From Nymphaea colorata (Eukaryota > Streptophyta > Magnoliopsida > Nymphaeales > Nymphaeaceae): DNA of 36,762 bases. The notes under the pieces are model-generated. The model saw only the letters and a program-made list of their open reading frames with translations. It searched no databases and was not told where the DNA came from. Within the stretch, counting starts at the first letter, position 1; each line of letters starts with the position of its first letter. The stretch covers positions 1 to 36,762 of the forward strand of contig NW_022204658.1 in assembly GCF_008831285.2 (NCBI RefSeq). The letters run 5' to 3'. Below are positions 20,008 to 30,258 of the stretch, piece by piece. A program made the translations under genes and the position numbers.

Positions 20008-23000
20008 CATGGCGGAGAGTTTCTGCTTGAAGCCGGAAAGGTCCTCCTCCAGGAGCCGAATAATGACGTTGAGCCTGTCGATCTCCTACAGGTAGGGGTG
20101 TACGAGTATGCTGTGGTCCTCAGGGGTGGGAGCCACACCGAGGGAGAGCGTGTTAGTGATGGAAGAATGCACAGGAACAGCGGGCCTTTGCGATTGAAGG
20201 AGAGAATGCAAGTGTGAAATTTCTTGGCGATAGCGATGTGTATTTATGATATTTATGTTTCGAGGTGATAATGAACTCTGTTATACTATTCTCGCTGTTG
20301 CTATAGATATCTTATTTGGTTTTGGTATTGTTCCACTTAATTGTGAATTTGGTTAATTTGGATTTAATATTATTGGCATTGATTTTGGAGAATGACGATG
20401 GTTTGTTGATGCTATTGCACTATCCTTTGTGGATTTATTGAATATTCAGATCGTATTGTAGTTGCAGCCTTCTTAATTCTTCACTGAGGACTGAGATGTG
20501 TGATTGGAGTTGTTAGCTTTAGTGGGTTTTGCTTTGAAGGATGATGTTCATTTAGTCGATCCTGTTCCCTCTTGCTGTTATCTCTTCATTCGCCAGTGCG
20601 ATTTCTCTCTAGAGGCCACTCGCTATATGAATACGCTGCCTATAGCTTTATAGTTCTGATGATAGTCTATCCACTTCTGACGATAGTCTATAACTTCTTC
20701 TCTTATCCTTTCCTCTCTTAGATTTGCCTATTCCTACCATCTTTGCCCTCCTATCTCTCAAATGCCAATTTTCCTCTTTTTCCTGCAATCTTCCTTTGAG
20801 CGATCGAATATTTTCTTTCATTATCTATTGCTAATTTCTATACCTGTCATTCTCATTCTTCACGATATGCAATTCTCTCTCTACTCTTTCCAGTTCCATC
20901 CTCAATTATTGCGCTTCGAAATCAACGGTAGGAGAATCTGGCCTGACAGCTATTTTCTCTTGCATTCTTCGAATCTCCTCATCCTTGTCTTCTAGATCTC
21001 GCTGAAGGGAGCTAATTTTGCTCTTAAAGGCATAGATCTACCGATCAATTCTCACCTTTTCCTCATATCCCTCTCGCTACTTTCAAAGCGAAGAGCGATC
21101 ATCTATTGCCTTATCTTGTTGATTTCCACATGCTTTTCACTTAAAAGTTAGTTTAGATTCAATACCTAAGAACTAAGCATTTGCCGTTCATTGGCAATTT
21201 TGATATTCTATCTTGATTTTGAGTCGATTTATTATTAGTAATAGGCTAGATTTGCCTTCAGCTTACTGATCTCTTGGGCCAAACTAGAGAAAGTGTTACT
21301 CCTGTCCTCTATCTCCTCTTCCATTCTCTTAAACGCAGTCTAGCTGACGCCAGTTAAGAATTGAGCCGCTGGATCATGTTTCTTTTTGCTCGATAGCTTC
21401 TCCTATGGATGAGTATTAATCCCTAATGTTGTTATACTCGAATGTAAGTCTATTGATTTGCTGTTGTTTGGCATTCACTTCGTCTTACAGCTACGTGCAT
21501 TGAGATTTGAGGAAGGCATTTTAATTGTTGATGCGGGAGATAAGGGATTATTTGCTGAAGAGCTCATCTTGCAAGTTGCTGATTTCACTCTTCAAGCTAA
21601 AGAACTCAGTTTTTATACGATAATTTTCTTATTCGCGTGGCGCTGATCCTAGGTTTCTCCTTTGTAGACTATAAGCATATCTCATTTGGGAAATTTACTG
21701 GTTATGGTGTATAATTGGTTGCGGAGGTCTTCATTTTACTATTTTAGCTGATTGTTTGATTGCTTTATAATTGCAATTTCGCTGTTAGCACGCTTTGATG
21801 ACTATTCATAATAGCTCCGGTCCTATTAAGCCAAGCTAAGAGTGGATTTTAATGCTTGGTATTCCGAATAGATCTTATTGTACTGCTTTTCTTTTTCCAC
21901 CAGTTCCTCCATGTATCTACTTTCGTTTTGAGAATTGTTCCTTTTGTTGGCTGCAGTGAGATCTAAGTTTATTTTTCGATGATATCTCCCTTTTCCCTGA
22001 GTAGTAGCTGACTCTTTGGTAATTTTCTTTAACGTAGGTGAGTTCCTGCCTTATCCTGTCGATTTAGATATCATAGGAGGACTATTCCGAGCGTAATTGG
22101 CTGATAGTTTTGTCTTTATCCGAGATGATTCCCTCGAGACGGGCGTTTTAATACTTCAAACGGTCGATTTCGGTAAGTTATCTTTTGAATTTGCGGATCT
22201 ATTATGTCAATTTGGAAGCTTACTCTTAGAACTAAAGCACTTGTTCTATTTTGATGTCAAATCTCTTCTTAGCTTGGCAATCAGACTCTATTTTCCTGTA
22301 AGGCATTCTCAAGCTAGCTGTTTAGTTTGTTTTTCGCACCAAAGATGGCCTTTAGTTGGTTAGTTGGGTGATTGTGCCTTTGCGTTTTCTAATGATGTCT
22401 TTAACGTTGCCTTTTAGCTGTTTAGTTGAGTAATTGTGCTTTTGAGTCCTATATTTCATTCCTGAGGAACCTTACATCGCTTTTTGCGAGGATATGTGGA
22501 AGCATCGTTGCCTTTTGCGGTGAGGAGGATTTGAGTTCGATTATTTCGTTGGTGAGCTTTTGATGATGGTATCTTTGCTCTGCAGCTAATATTCCAAGTG
22601 GCTGTCCCTTGAATCCTTCCTGCCCACTTCTCCCCTTGCCTTCAGGTCCTCGTAATCCTGCTGAAGGGTTCTAAACTGCGTAAGTTTGAGCTGCAGCTAG
22701 TTATTTGCTCTCTGCAGTCCTCCCGATCTTGGCTGAGATCTAAGATTTGTTTTTATAGTCTTCTTCGGTTGAAGATGTCGTCCTCTTTGCTCTTCTCCGC
22801 ATCTTCTAGTCTCTTTTGCAGGTTTCTGATCCTCTGCTCTGTTTCCTCTCCTCCCTTGTAGGAGTGGTCGCTTATTGCCAATTTTTGACTGTGTTCGAGT
22901 TCGGCACTCTAAGTCTATACTTCTTGACTTCCTGGTCGAGAGTCATGCTAAAATCTAGTTCCTTTCTGGCGAGGTCATGCTTATGCTGGCTTTGGCATCC

Positions 23001-24801
23001 TCAAGTTCCTTTTCCAGTTTGCGAATGGCTCTCTTGTGGGTTTCTTCCCTGTTGCGCAGTTCCGACTGGAGGCGGAAGATGGTTTCGTCGTTTTGCTTGA
23101 GCGTGGCGTGGAGAGTGTTGATCATGTCCTTCTTGGGCGGCTACGGCTCCATCGAGTTGACCACTTCGAACTGGCCAGCACCTTGCTCTCGAATATTTCG
23201 GTCTCCTTCTTGGAGAGGGCGTTTTGCAGCTATTCGTTCTTGGCCCTGTAGAGCTATATGGTTTCTCTGAGGGATTTCGCCTATTATGCCTTAATAGTCA
23301 GCTCCATGATCTTAGCTCATAGTTTAACTTGAAGGTCTCCATTTCTTGCGATTTATACTTTTCCTGGATTTCTAATTTTTCCTGCAGAGCTCATACTTCC
23401 TGCGGAAGATATCATCATGACTGGTCTACTCGGTGCTCCTCCTCACAACTGCATCCTTACCGGTTTCTATCCTGACCACGGTTTCCAGTTCTGTTTGCAT
23501 CTTGACGACCAGTTTATCGTATCCCATGATCTTCATCTTGAGGGTGTTGATCGTCATGGCCTGCTGCTTGTTCTCCTTGAGGCTGCCCTGGTACTTCTCC
23601 TTGTATGACTTGTACTTCTTGAGGAGGTAGGAGTTGGAGAGCAGCAGCTACTTGAGTCGGGAGTCCAGCTCGAGGATGTAGGCCTTGAGGGCGATGAGCT
23701 GGTGGATGCCGACCTCTCGCAGCTCGCGCAGTCCCTACTTGTTGGACAGCAGCAGCTATATCCTGTTTTAGAACTCAAGCACGCGCTACTCCAGCTCCTC
23801 CCCCGTCCTGCTGCGGAGAGCCACCTCCCGAGACTCCATCACGATGATCCTTCCGCTGAGCAGCTGGTTCTCCTCCTCTAGTCTCCTCAGCTGGTCCATA
23901 TGGGCAGCAGCTTCTCTCTTCTCCTCCTGGCCCTCGATGATCCTCTTCTCTAGTGATTTTATGGTTTCGGTCTGCCTCTGCACATCAGCTTCCAGTCGAG
24001 CACTCGTGCCTGCAGGTTTGCCCTTTCCCTGGCTGCGTTTTCGCGCTAGTAAATGTCGGTGTGGTGCAGTTCGTTTATTTGCTCGCGGAGAGGTTCCAGG
24101 TTGTTGCGCATGGCAGTCACCTCTCGCAGCAAATCACCCTCCCAGTCCATGCTCTGCAACTGCTGCCCGAAGACAGTCCCTGCTGGCAGTTCTACAGCTT
24201 TGCCACTGTTTCGCTGTGGCAATTTAAGGCTGCGTTCTCTTTGCGCAATTGGGTAAGCTGTTCCCAAACTCTTGCCTGGCTCTCGCCTTTACTTCCACCA
24301 CTTACAGTTCCTTGGCTTCGAGTTTGGCGCGCCAGCTCTTCTCGCAGGCCGCCAACTTTCCCTCCAGCTAGTTGTTGCGTTCCTCCAGTCTGCGACAGTT
24401 GCGCTGCAAAGTGGCATGATGCTATTCGTAATTTTCAATGGTGCGTCTCAACTCAGCCTCTCTTCCCTACCTCCCTTCGCCCTTCTCAACTTTGGGTGTA
24501 TTTTGGTCTTCTTTTATTTTGGTGTGATTGGCTATCTGTTGTTCGAGTTCCCCGAGACTATACTTCAATCGTTAATTTCGAGTTCGAGGGTCTGGTTGGC
24601 AATGATGGTTTGATTTTTATCCTGGAGCAATGCATCATAGGCTTTCCTAAACTATTCGTTTTGGATATTGGTGCAGGAGTCTATCTCAGCCTGCCGCATG
24701 GTCCGGAGGGCGTCCAGCTCCTCCTTGATCTGCTTGTTGGCCTTCAGGATCTATTCGATAGATCGCAAGGCCTTCATGTACTTCTCTTCGAAGCTGCTCA
24801 T
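19417..24801 (-). CDS. Very long coiled-coil protein
   Basis: About 1790 aa, starting M-S-S-F-E-E-K-Y-M-K-A-L-R. Nearly all of it is heptad-like and charged: E-I-L-K-A-N-K-Q-I-K-E-E-L-D-A-L near the N-terminus, E-N-K-Q-Q-A-M-T-I-N-T-L-K-M-K near 23560, C-T-E-L-E-D-E-V-N-A-K-Q-Q-Q-I near 21490, and Y-L-E-Q-Q-R-E-E-Y-N near 20300. Reading TAA/TAG as Glu gives much better heptads than Gln. It ends with a Gln/Ser/Pro/Val-rich tail. Long coiled coils of this kind in ciliates are often basal-body, centrosomal or Golgi scaffolds; I cannot place this one. Many single-base breaks occur, especially at 20300-23400, so internal introns are not excluded. The stop is at 19417 as written, or near 19469 if the T seen in unit 1 is restored. 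Confidence 0.72.
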
Positions 24802-24922
24802 CAATCAAATTATAACGATAAATAAAGACAAATACCCACAGAGAAGTAGGATAATATCGTAGCTGGGACAAGCGGTATGAGCATAATTATGGATTAAATG
24901 AGAGGCAACCTGGGAGAGTGGG

Positions 24923-25238
24923 TCAGTACGGTCGTGTATGCTCGAGTAGAAATGCGCCATCGTTATCCGCTGGTTCGAAACCGTAATATCCTGTGATTGA
25001 TCTACTATCTTCGTAGTAGGTGCCCTGGTAGTAGATCTCATGCTGTCCCAGATATGTTTAACAAACCTGCAAATGGTATATTATGGGTGGAAGCATCCTT
25101 CAATCCTAAAAATGCCGACCTCGTCTTCCCCTCGCCCAAGATAAGTCCTCCTGGGCGTAGCTGTATGTCCATGGCTGTGAACTCCATGGGCTACTGTTTT
25201 CCATACTGAATGTAATACCCCTTCCACGCTAATGCCAT
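24923..25238 (-). CDS. Small conserved protein, W-G-Y/DEVG family, copy 3
   Basis: About 105 aa. Starts M-A-L-A-W-K-G-Y-Y, then P-M-E-F, E-D-E-V-G-I-F-R-I-E-G, Y-L-G-Q-H-E-I-Y-Y-Q-G-T-Y, G-Y-Y-G-F-E-P-A-D-N-D-G-A-F-L-L, ending R-P-Y-TGA. It aligns through its length with copies at 1569 and 33842. Two bases are missing: one in a G run before D-E-V-G, one in an A run before Y-L-G-Q-H. A GT..AG 20-mer at 25043-25062 looks like an intron but encodes the conserved G-Q-H core, so I treat it as exon. The family seems beta-rich. Function unknown. Confidence 0.72.
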
Positions 25239-25293
25239 ATTATTTATTATACTTGATACTGTAGGGGTGGAAGAAACAGGTATATTGTAGTGA

Positions 25294-25913
25294 TCAGCAG
25301 CAACTGTTTTCCTTTTCGCCCCTCTTGGGCAGGTCCGACAGCTTTATCATCATGGAATCTCGCATTTGCGGGTTCTAGTTTCGGCTTTGGCTTCTCTTCT
25401 CCAGTCTACGCTCGGCTATACGCTCGATCAGATCCTGGAACGCTGGCCTTGCAGCTTCCAAGATAGTGAGTTAGTTTCGACATATCCAATGCCTAATTCT
25501 TTGGCTCTTTGTGCAGCTTCTTCGCGTGGCACTTCCCTATCGTTTTTCCTATCATTCTTATTCCCAACCAGCAGTAATTCTGCCCCGTCCTCTCCCTTCT
25601 CCTTGAGCTAATCAATCCAATACTGTATGCTCCTGAAGGACGCTTTATCGGTCAGATCAAACACGAGCAAAACTCCATCGACGTTGCGATAGTAGATGGG
25701 AGTGATGGTCCTGAACCGCTCCGTCCCCGCGGTGTCCCACAGCTGCACCTTCATCAGCCTGCCGCCCAGCTCGATCACCTTCTGCTTGTACTCCACGCCG
25801 ATCGTGGGAGTCACCCGCTCCGTTGGCTCGCCGATGTAACGCCGGAAAAGACTGGTCTTGCCCACTGCGCTCTCACCCAAGAGAAGGATCTTGCAACGCT
25901 CCCCCTACCGCAT
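25294..25913 (-). CDS. Rab-family small GTPase
   Basis: About 206 aa. G1 is G-E-S-A-V-G-K-T-S (~res 14-22), G2 T-P-T-I-G-V-E, G3 W-D-T-A-G-T-E, G4 N-K-N-D, G5 E-T-N-S, and the C-terminus is E-N-S-C-C, a double-cysteine geranylgeranylation site. It should cycle on a membrane and direct vesicle traffic. The switch-II residue normally Gln (W-D-T-A-G-Q-E) is Thr here, as in Rap proteins, which predicts slow intrinsic GTP hydrolysis. The start M-R-E-G-E-R-C-K-I uses TAG as Glu at codon 3. One base is missing near 25455 between E-T-N-S and T-I-L-E-A-A. It lies upstream of the small W-G-Y gene on the same strand, 55 nt apart. Confidence 0.92.
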
Positions 25914-26053
25914 TTTTGGCGATTATTAAAAATAAGACCTATACTACCCCACACACACAACATACTTCAAATCCATTTATCCCTCACTTTTCCTCCCCAT
26001 TAACTATAAACCCACATCCCAATCTATCTAAAGCCTCCTCTTAGTTGATGCGA

Positions 26054-26543
26054 TCAGCGTGTGGCCATCAGTCTCGAAAACTCCTCGAAGTTGATATATC
26101 CGTCCCCATCTATATCCGCATCGCTCATCATCTCGTTTATCTCCTCGTCGGTCCGCTTCTCGTTTGCAGACTACAGGAAGGCCTTCAAATCGTTGAAGGA
26201 GATCAGCTTGTCCTTGTCAAGGTCGATTGCCTCAAACGCCAACTTGAAGTCCTCACGCATTTACTTCGAGTTTAGCTTGCTGCGTGGATTGAACAGTACC
26301 TGATGAAGTAGGCTCGGAACTCAGTAAAACGAATATAGCCATCCTGTCCTTAGTCCAATTTTTATGCAATGGCAAAAGCCGCCTCTTCTCCCAAATCATA
26401 TCCCAGCGATCGCATCAGCGTCCCGAAGTCCTGCATATCATTTGCGATACCTTGGTCTCTATGGTATTGTCTCCAATGGTGTCGAAGAGTGAGAAGGCGG
26501 CTTTGATTTCCGCTTCGAGTATATTTTTGATTGCCTATGTCAT
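26054..26543 (-). CDS. Calmodulin-like four-EF-hand protein
   Basis: 149 aa after removing two 20-nt introns, the same length as calmodulin, with no frame break. EF1 is [12 protein letters not shown] (loses the usual acidic position 3), EF2 [14 protein letters not shown]3 [14 protein letters not shown]4 [12 protein letters not shown]. The linker [10 protein letters not shown] matches calmodulin/centrin. EF4 is the only fully canonical site, so Ca2+ binding in the N-lobe may be weak. It is probably a cytoskeletal or ciliary Ca2+ sensor. It is divergent from the small ORF at 26559 with 15 nt between starts. Confidence 0.92.
26280..26299 (-). other. 20-nt intron 2 of the calmodulin-like gene
   Basis: Sense strand is GTACTGTTCAATCCACGCAG. 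Splicing yields Y-F-I-S-K-L-N-S-K-E-M-R-E-D-F between EF2 and EF3. Confidence 0.88.
26431..26450 (-). other. 20-nt intron 1 of the calmodulin-like gene
   Basis: Sense strand is GTATCGCAAATGATATGCAG. Splicing places an acidic residue at position 12 of EF loop 1 and restores [10 protein letters not shown]. Confidence 0.92.
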
Positions 26544-26558
26544 CAATAAAGTATTATT
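26544..26558. promoter_or_regulatory. 15-nt gap between divergent start codons
   Basis: AT-rich (aataaagtattatt core). It separates the ATGs of the calmodulin-like gene (-) and the 69-aa ORF (+), so the promoters must overlap. Confidence 0.4.
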
Positions 26559-26768
26559 ATGAGCGGTCGGTACAAGTTCTTTCCGGATATGAAGAGCCAG
26601 CGCGCCAGTTCCTACCGCAGCGTCGCCGATGGGACTGCCAAGGAAACAGTCGACGATAATCCGCCAGAAGGGAAACTGATAGTGGTCAAGAGTTTGTCAG
26701 GAACCGACCAACCGGAAAGAGTAAATCCCACTATCAAGGTTGAGGAGAATATCAGCGTGACCAAATGA
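26559..26768 (+). CDS. Short hypothetical protein (69 aa)
   Basis: Opens M-S-G-R-Y-K-F-F-P-D-M-K-S-Q-R-A-S-S-Y-R and ends V-T-K-TGA. It is polar, rich in Ser, Glu, Val and Pro, with no membrane segment or Cys pair, and probably disordered. No family recognised. Support comes from an open frame without TAA, TAG or breaks, GC content like its neighbours, and a start just 15 nt from the divergent gene. A chance ORF remains possible. Confidence 0.5.
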   Translation: MSGRYKFFPDMKSQRASSYRSVADGTAKETVDDNPPEGKLIVVKSLSGTDQPERVNPTIKVEENISVTK

Positions 26769-26915
26769 TACGCATTGCATCAATCATACAATCAATCATC
26801 ATATACACCATCCCAATTACTAACCTATGCGCACGCCCTCCATACCTTCCATGACGAGGTGTAATTGAATGTCTTAATGGTTAGATGGGTGATATCGGTA
26901 ATAGGGAGCAAACAA

Positions 26916-29082
26916 TCATAAAAAGAGCTGCGGAGTCAGCATGCCCAGACAGGCTGACACCGAAGGAGTGACGCCGATTATCTCGTTGTTTCGCTGCACT
27001 GCCAGCTGGTCTCTCTTGAATTGCCTCTACAAGTATTTGCGGTAGAGCTGCTAGTAGCTCTCTCCGGCTCCGCCCTCCTCAGCCTACATCTACTCGCCCT
27101 CAGTCGCAGACAAGGATTCCTTGCGGTGAGGCTGCAGGTGCACCAGCTCCCGCTAGTGGGTCAGGTCGTAGAAGAAAAGCGAGGAATCGATGCCAATCAA
27201 ACGCTCCTTCAGCCAGAAGACCTCACTCAAGCGCAGAGAGCCACTCGATGGGACCTAGAGATGAGATACGTCGCCACCCAGCCAGTAGTAGACGTCAGTG
27301 GTGGATTGCTGCTGGATTAGCAGTGCGAAGCCTGAGTGCTGCTGTGTGAGGACGATGGTGTTGGATGAGATGGCTGGATTGGGCAGGGTGAGCAGGCGCT
27401 GGCAGTGTCCGATGGAGTTGTTGAAGGTGGAGGCAAGTTCACTGCGGAATCGTAGAAGATGAGGAACTTGTTGTTCTGAGCTACCACCCCAACCAACTCC
27501 CGATTCTCCTCCTCCTATGGTCAACAGCATGCACTCCTTCGATGGATTTATTAGCAGTATTCTGAATATTACTATGCTTACGAATAGGATGAACTCTTGC
27601 TGATAGGTGATGACAATCCGGTTCTCGTTCACACTCACATACCTGGGGAACTGCTGCTAAAAGCGATCTAATACTCGCAGCACCAAAACTGCTCATCGAT
27701 CTCCAGCATGGATTACTTTCTCTTGGTGGTCAGCTTCCACACCTTGACGTTGCTGTCGGAGGGGGAATAGGAGAGGAACCGACTATCGCTGAGAGCCACC
27801 ACTGAGATGCCCTGACTACCATTGTGGCAGTTCTCCACCTTTGAGACCAGCTTCAGCGTGGCTGCCTCGAAGGTGAAGAAACGCAGACTCCTGCATCCGA
27901 TGCCCTCACCACCACTGCCACGTGGGCGTTGTCCCTGCTGAGGCAGATATCGGTGAGCTGGTGAGGAGAGGGCAAATGCTTATCCAGTCTTGAGACGTAG
28001 TTGCGACTAACGATGCTATGCTCTGTGTTGATTCCGCTATAGAGATCGATTTCCTGTATCTTTCCAGGAGCGCCCCTCATGAACAATCGTCCGCTCTGGG
28101 TGATACCCTGATCAAGTTGTCCTTGACCAGCCACTGGGATTGCTGGTTGATGAGTTGGGCGTTGGGATTGATGACCACTTTATAGTGCAGGAGGGCTTTG
28201 TCGTTGGCGAGATTGATCGATTTGATGGAGTTGTCCGCCAGGAAGCAGTAGATGGTGCTGTTGATCAGCTGCAGGTTGCTTACTCCACTGCCTATCCGCG
28301 GCAGGAAGTCCCGCTTGTTCTACCTCAAATGCCACACCACCACCACTCCTTCCTCACCCGCTGAGTACAGATAGGACCATCCACTCTCAAGCAGGAAACC
28401 GCATGGACGTGCCACTGCAATTTCTGTTGCAATTCCACCACTCCCGCCTTCAGGAAGCCAACCAGCACGATGATCTTGCCCTGCTCGTTGCCGATGATGA
28501 GACTGTCCATGTACTGCTCCACGCTGGTCACCGGCAGAGGACTAGTATAGGAGTAAAGCTTCTAGAGACTGGTCGAGGAGATGATCTAGAGGGTGTTGCT
28601 GTTTTGCTTGGAGATGACCAGGTAATCCTCGTTGAGGAGGAGGATACGACCGACAGCCTTATCGATGAGATACTCGCAATTGCCCACGTGTCTGGTGAGA
28701 GTGCCATCCTCCAAGAGGATGAGCACTTCCACATCAGCTTCCTTGCTGGGTCTTACCCGAGCATCCCGAACATTCTTCTTTGTCAATCTTTTCTTCTCCA
28801 GTTGCTCGAGGACTGCATGCTTGCCGACTCTGAAGCTGCAGACCAATCCGTGCGCGTCGACGGAGTGGAGGGTGGCGGAGGAGGGTGGTAGTGGAGATGG
28901 AGGATGGGGTGGCGATGGGCGGCCACTTTGTCCTTGAGCGTGGCCTCGGAAAGACTGAACAGGTAGAGCTGCTGGGAGAAGGCGGCCACCAGCAGGTCGC
29001 ACTGCTCGATCGCCACCACGCCCGACGCTGAGAGAGAACCTCCGAACATTGTTGAGACTGTAGATATAAAGTATATATTCAT
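26916..29082 (-). CDS. WDR75/Nan1-like WD-repeat protein (t-UTP, U3 processome)
   Basis: About 710 aa. Landmarks: S-A-G-E-E-G-V-V-V-V-W followed by N-K-R-D-F-L-P-R-I-G, the WDR75 signature after its central WD repeat; S-D-S-N-V-K-V-W-K-L; A-Q-N-N-K-F-L-I-F-Y-D; and the C-terminal P-S-V-S-A-C-L-G-M-L-T-P-Q-L-F-L. In yeast and animals this protein is a subunit of the t-UTP complex, which supports rDNA transcription and 18S rRNA processing in the nucleolus. Two 20-nt introns (27562-27581 and 28108-28127) and about six single-base gaps are needed; the total then divides by three. The start is uncertain: 29082 (M-N-I-Y-F) or 29049 (M-F-G-G-S), and a further ATG at 29098-29100 overlaps the neighbour's stop. 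Confidence 0.8.
27562..27581 (-). other. 20-nt intron in the WDR75-like gene (3')
   Basis: Sense strand is GTAAGCATAGTAATATTCAG, with the classical GTAAG donor. It joins Q-E-F-I-L-F to N-T-A-N-K-S-I-E-G. Confidence 0.82.
28108..28127 (-). other. 20-nt intron in the WDR75-like gene (5')
   Basis: Sense strand is GTCAAGGACAACTTGATCAG. It joins S-Q-W-L to G-I-T-Q-S-G-R-L-F in frame and avoids a TGA. Confidence 0.8.
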
Positions 29083-29097
29083 GGAGGTAAGAGAAAG

Positions 29098-29102
29098 CAT
29101 CA
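29098..29102 (-). other. Stop/start overlap TGATG
   Basis: The TGA of the basic coiled-coil gene and an ATG in frame with the WDR75-like gene share one base. It may only mean that translation of the latter starts later, at 29082. Confidence 0.4.
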
Positions 29103-30226
29103 AAGGTCCCTACGCAGCGTCGCCCTGAATTGGTTCTGCAGCACGCTCCGCACGTTCAGCTTCAATTGCTTCGTCAATTTTAGGCGGCGTGTCTTCTGGT
29201 AGTAACGCAGCAGGCTCTCCTATCTTTTTTCCCTTTACTCTCTTTCCTCCTTGAGACAGAGACTGCTGGACCTGCTGAGACCCATTTTCTGATGATGCTG
29301 GGGCGATTGGGAGGAAGTGGGAGAGGGGGAACGCTGAGCGAGAGTGCGGGTATTGAAGCGATCATAGTGTTTGCTGTGCTTGGTGCAATCTTCTCCGATT
29401 TCTGGCTTGTTGTTGCGGTATACTTTCTGACTGAGTTTCATTTTGGCTTTTTCCAGGGATTACTTCTTGCGGAGTTCTTCCAATTTGGCCGATGTTTTTT
29501 CAGCCCGTTTCAATTTGTTCATCAACTTCTGCAGTTTCTGGTCCTCCTATAATGATCTAAGGCTGCGTTCGCGCTGGAGATGTGGGTCAGGGTCTGCGGC
29601 TTTGGGACTGTGCTGGCTGTGTCCTTCCCACCTGGTGTTTCTCTTTTCGAGAAGGGAGTTGAGCCTGTGGTGGTCGAAGGTGGAGATGGTGTGGGTGTCG
29701 GTGGGAGAGGGGTGCGCGAGGGTGGGCTTGGCGTTGCTGTTGTAGAGCCGGTGGTATTTGACCGAGAAGTCCCGCAGGTGCTGCTTGTGGTGCAACTACC
29801 GGTCTCGCCAAAAAGTCTAAGATTTTAGACGGTATCCCTTTGCCACCTAGACCATGCTCTTCTACTATTGGCGCACGCGAGATTTTATCTATTACTTCTT
29901 CTGGAACCAACGCTTGTCACTCATTTCGCATGCCTTGACCTTATCCTTGATCAATTTTTCCTTCCGTTAGTGGCTTTTCTCCATCATGCGTGTCAATTTG
30001 TCAATCTTCTACTCGTAGAACCGCTAGATGCGAGTGTCGATACGTTCGCGGTTCTTCTGATTCATAAGGTAAAACTTCTTCTCCCGCATCAAGCGTGCCA
30101 ATTCCTCTGAATAGATCGAGCAGTACCAGAGTAGATCTTGCGGAGCTGTTTCTCCGCGAATTCTCGATCCTCGTCCTGCCAGTTGGAGGATTCCGCCTTG
30201 GCGATGCGGCTGAGTGTGACCTCCAT
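29100..30226 (-). CDS. Basic coiled-coil protein of unknown function
   Basis: 368 aa from two exons split by one 20-nt intron (30108-30127). The gene is otherwise unbroken, and its length without the intron is exactly 369 codons. It starts M-E-V-T-L-S-R-I-A-K-A-E-S-S-N-W. The N-terminal half is very basic and helical (R-E-K-K-F-Y-L-M-N-Q-K-N-R-E-R; R-W-F-Q-K-K-E-E-I-K-S-R). A Pro/His/Ser/Thr-rich linker follows, then a coiled coil (L-K-R-A-E-K-T-S-A-K-L-E-E-L-R-K-K) and K-E-E-R-E-E-R-E-K-R-E-E-S-L-L, where TAA/TAG as Glu extends the acidic-basic alternation. No known domain is seen. It is divergent from the TTLL gene with 32 nt between starts, so a shared ciliary role is possible but unproven. 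Confidence 0.8.
30108..30127 (-). other. 20-nt intron in the basic coiled-coil gene
   Basis: Sense strand is GTACTGCTCGATCTATTCAG. It joins K-I-Y-S to E-E-L-A-R-L-M-R-E-K in a gene with no other break, which makes it one of the cleanest examples. Confidence 0.92.
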
Positions 30227-30258
30227 GCAACTTATTATTAATCGATAAAGGCAATAAA
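30227..30258. promoter_or_regulatory. 32-nt divergent intergenic region
   Basis: Very AT-rich. It separates the basic coiled-coil (-) and TTLL (+) start codons and must serve both genes. Confidence 0.4.

Noticed and set aside
25043-25062. A 20-nt GT..AG segment in the small W-G-Y gene copy 3
   Set aside because: It encodes the conserved Y-L-G-Q-H core present in the other two copies, so it must be exon. It shows that 20-mers can arise by chance, so introns need homology or frame support.
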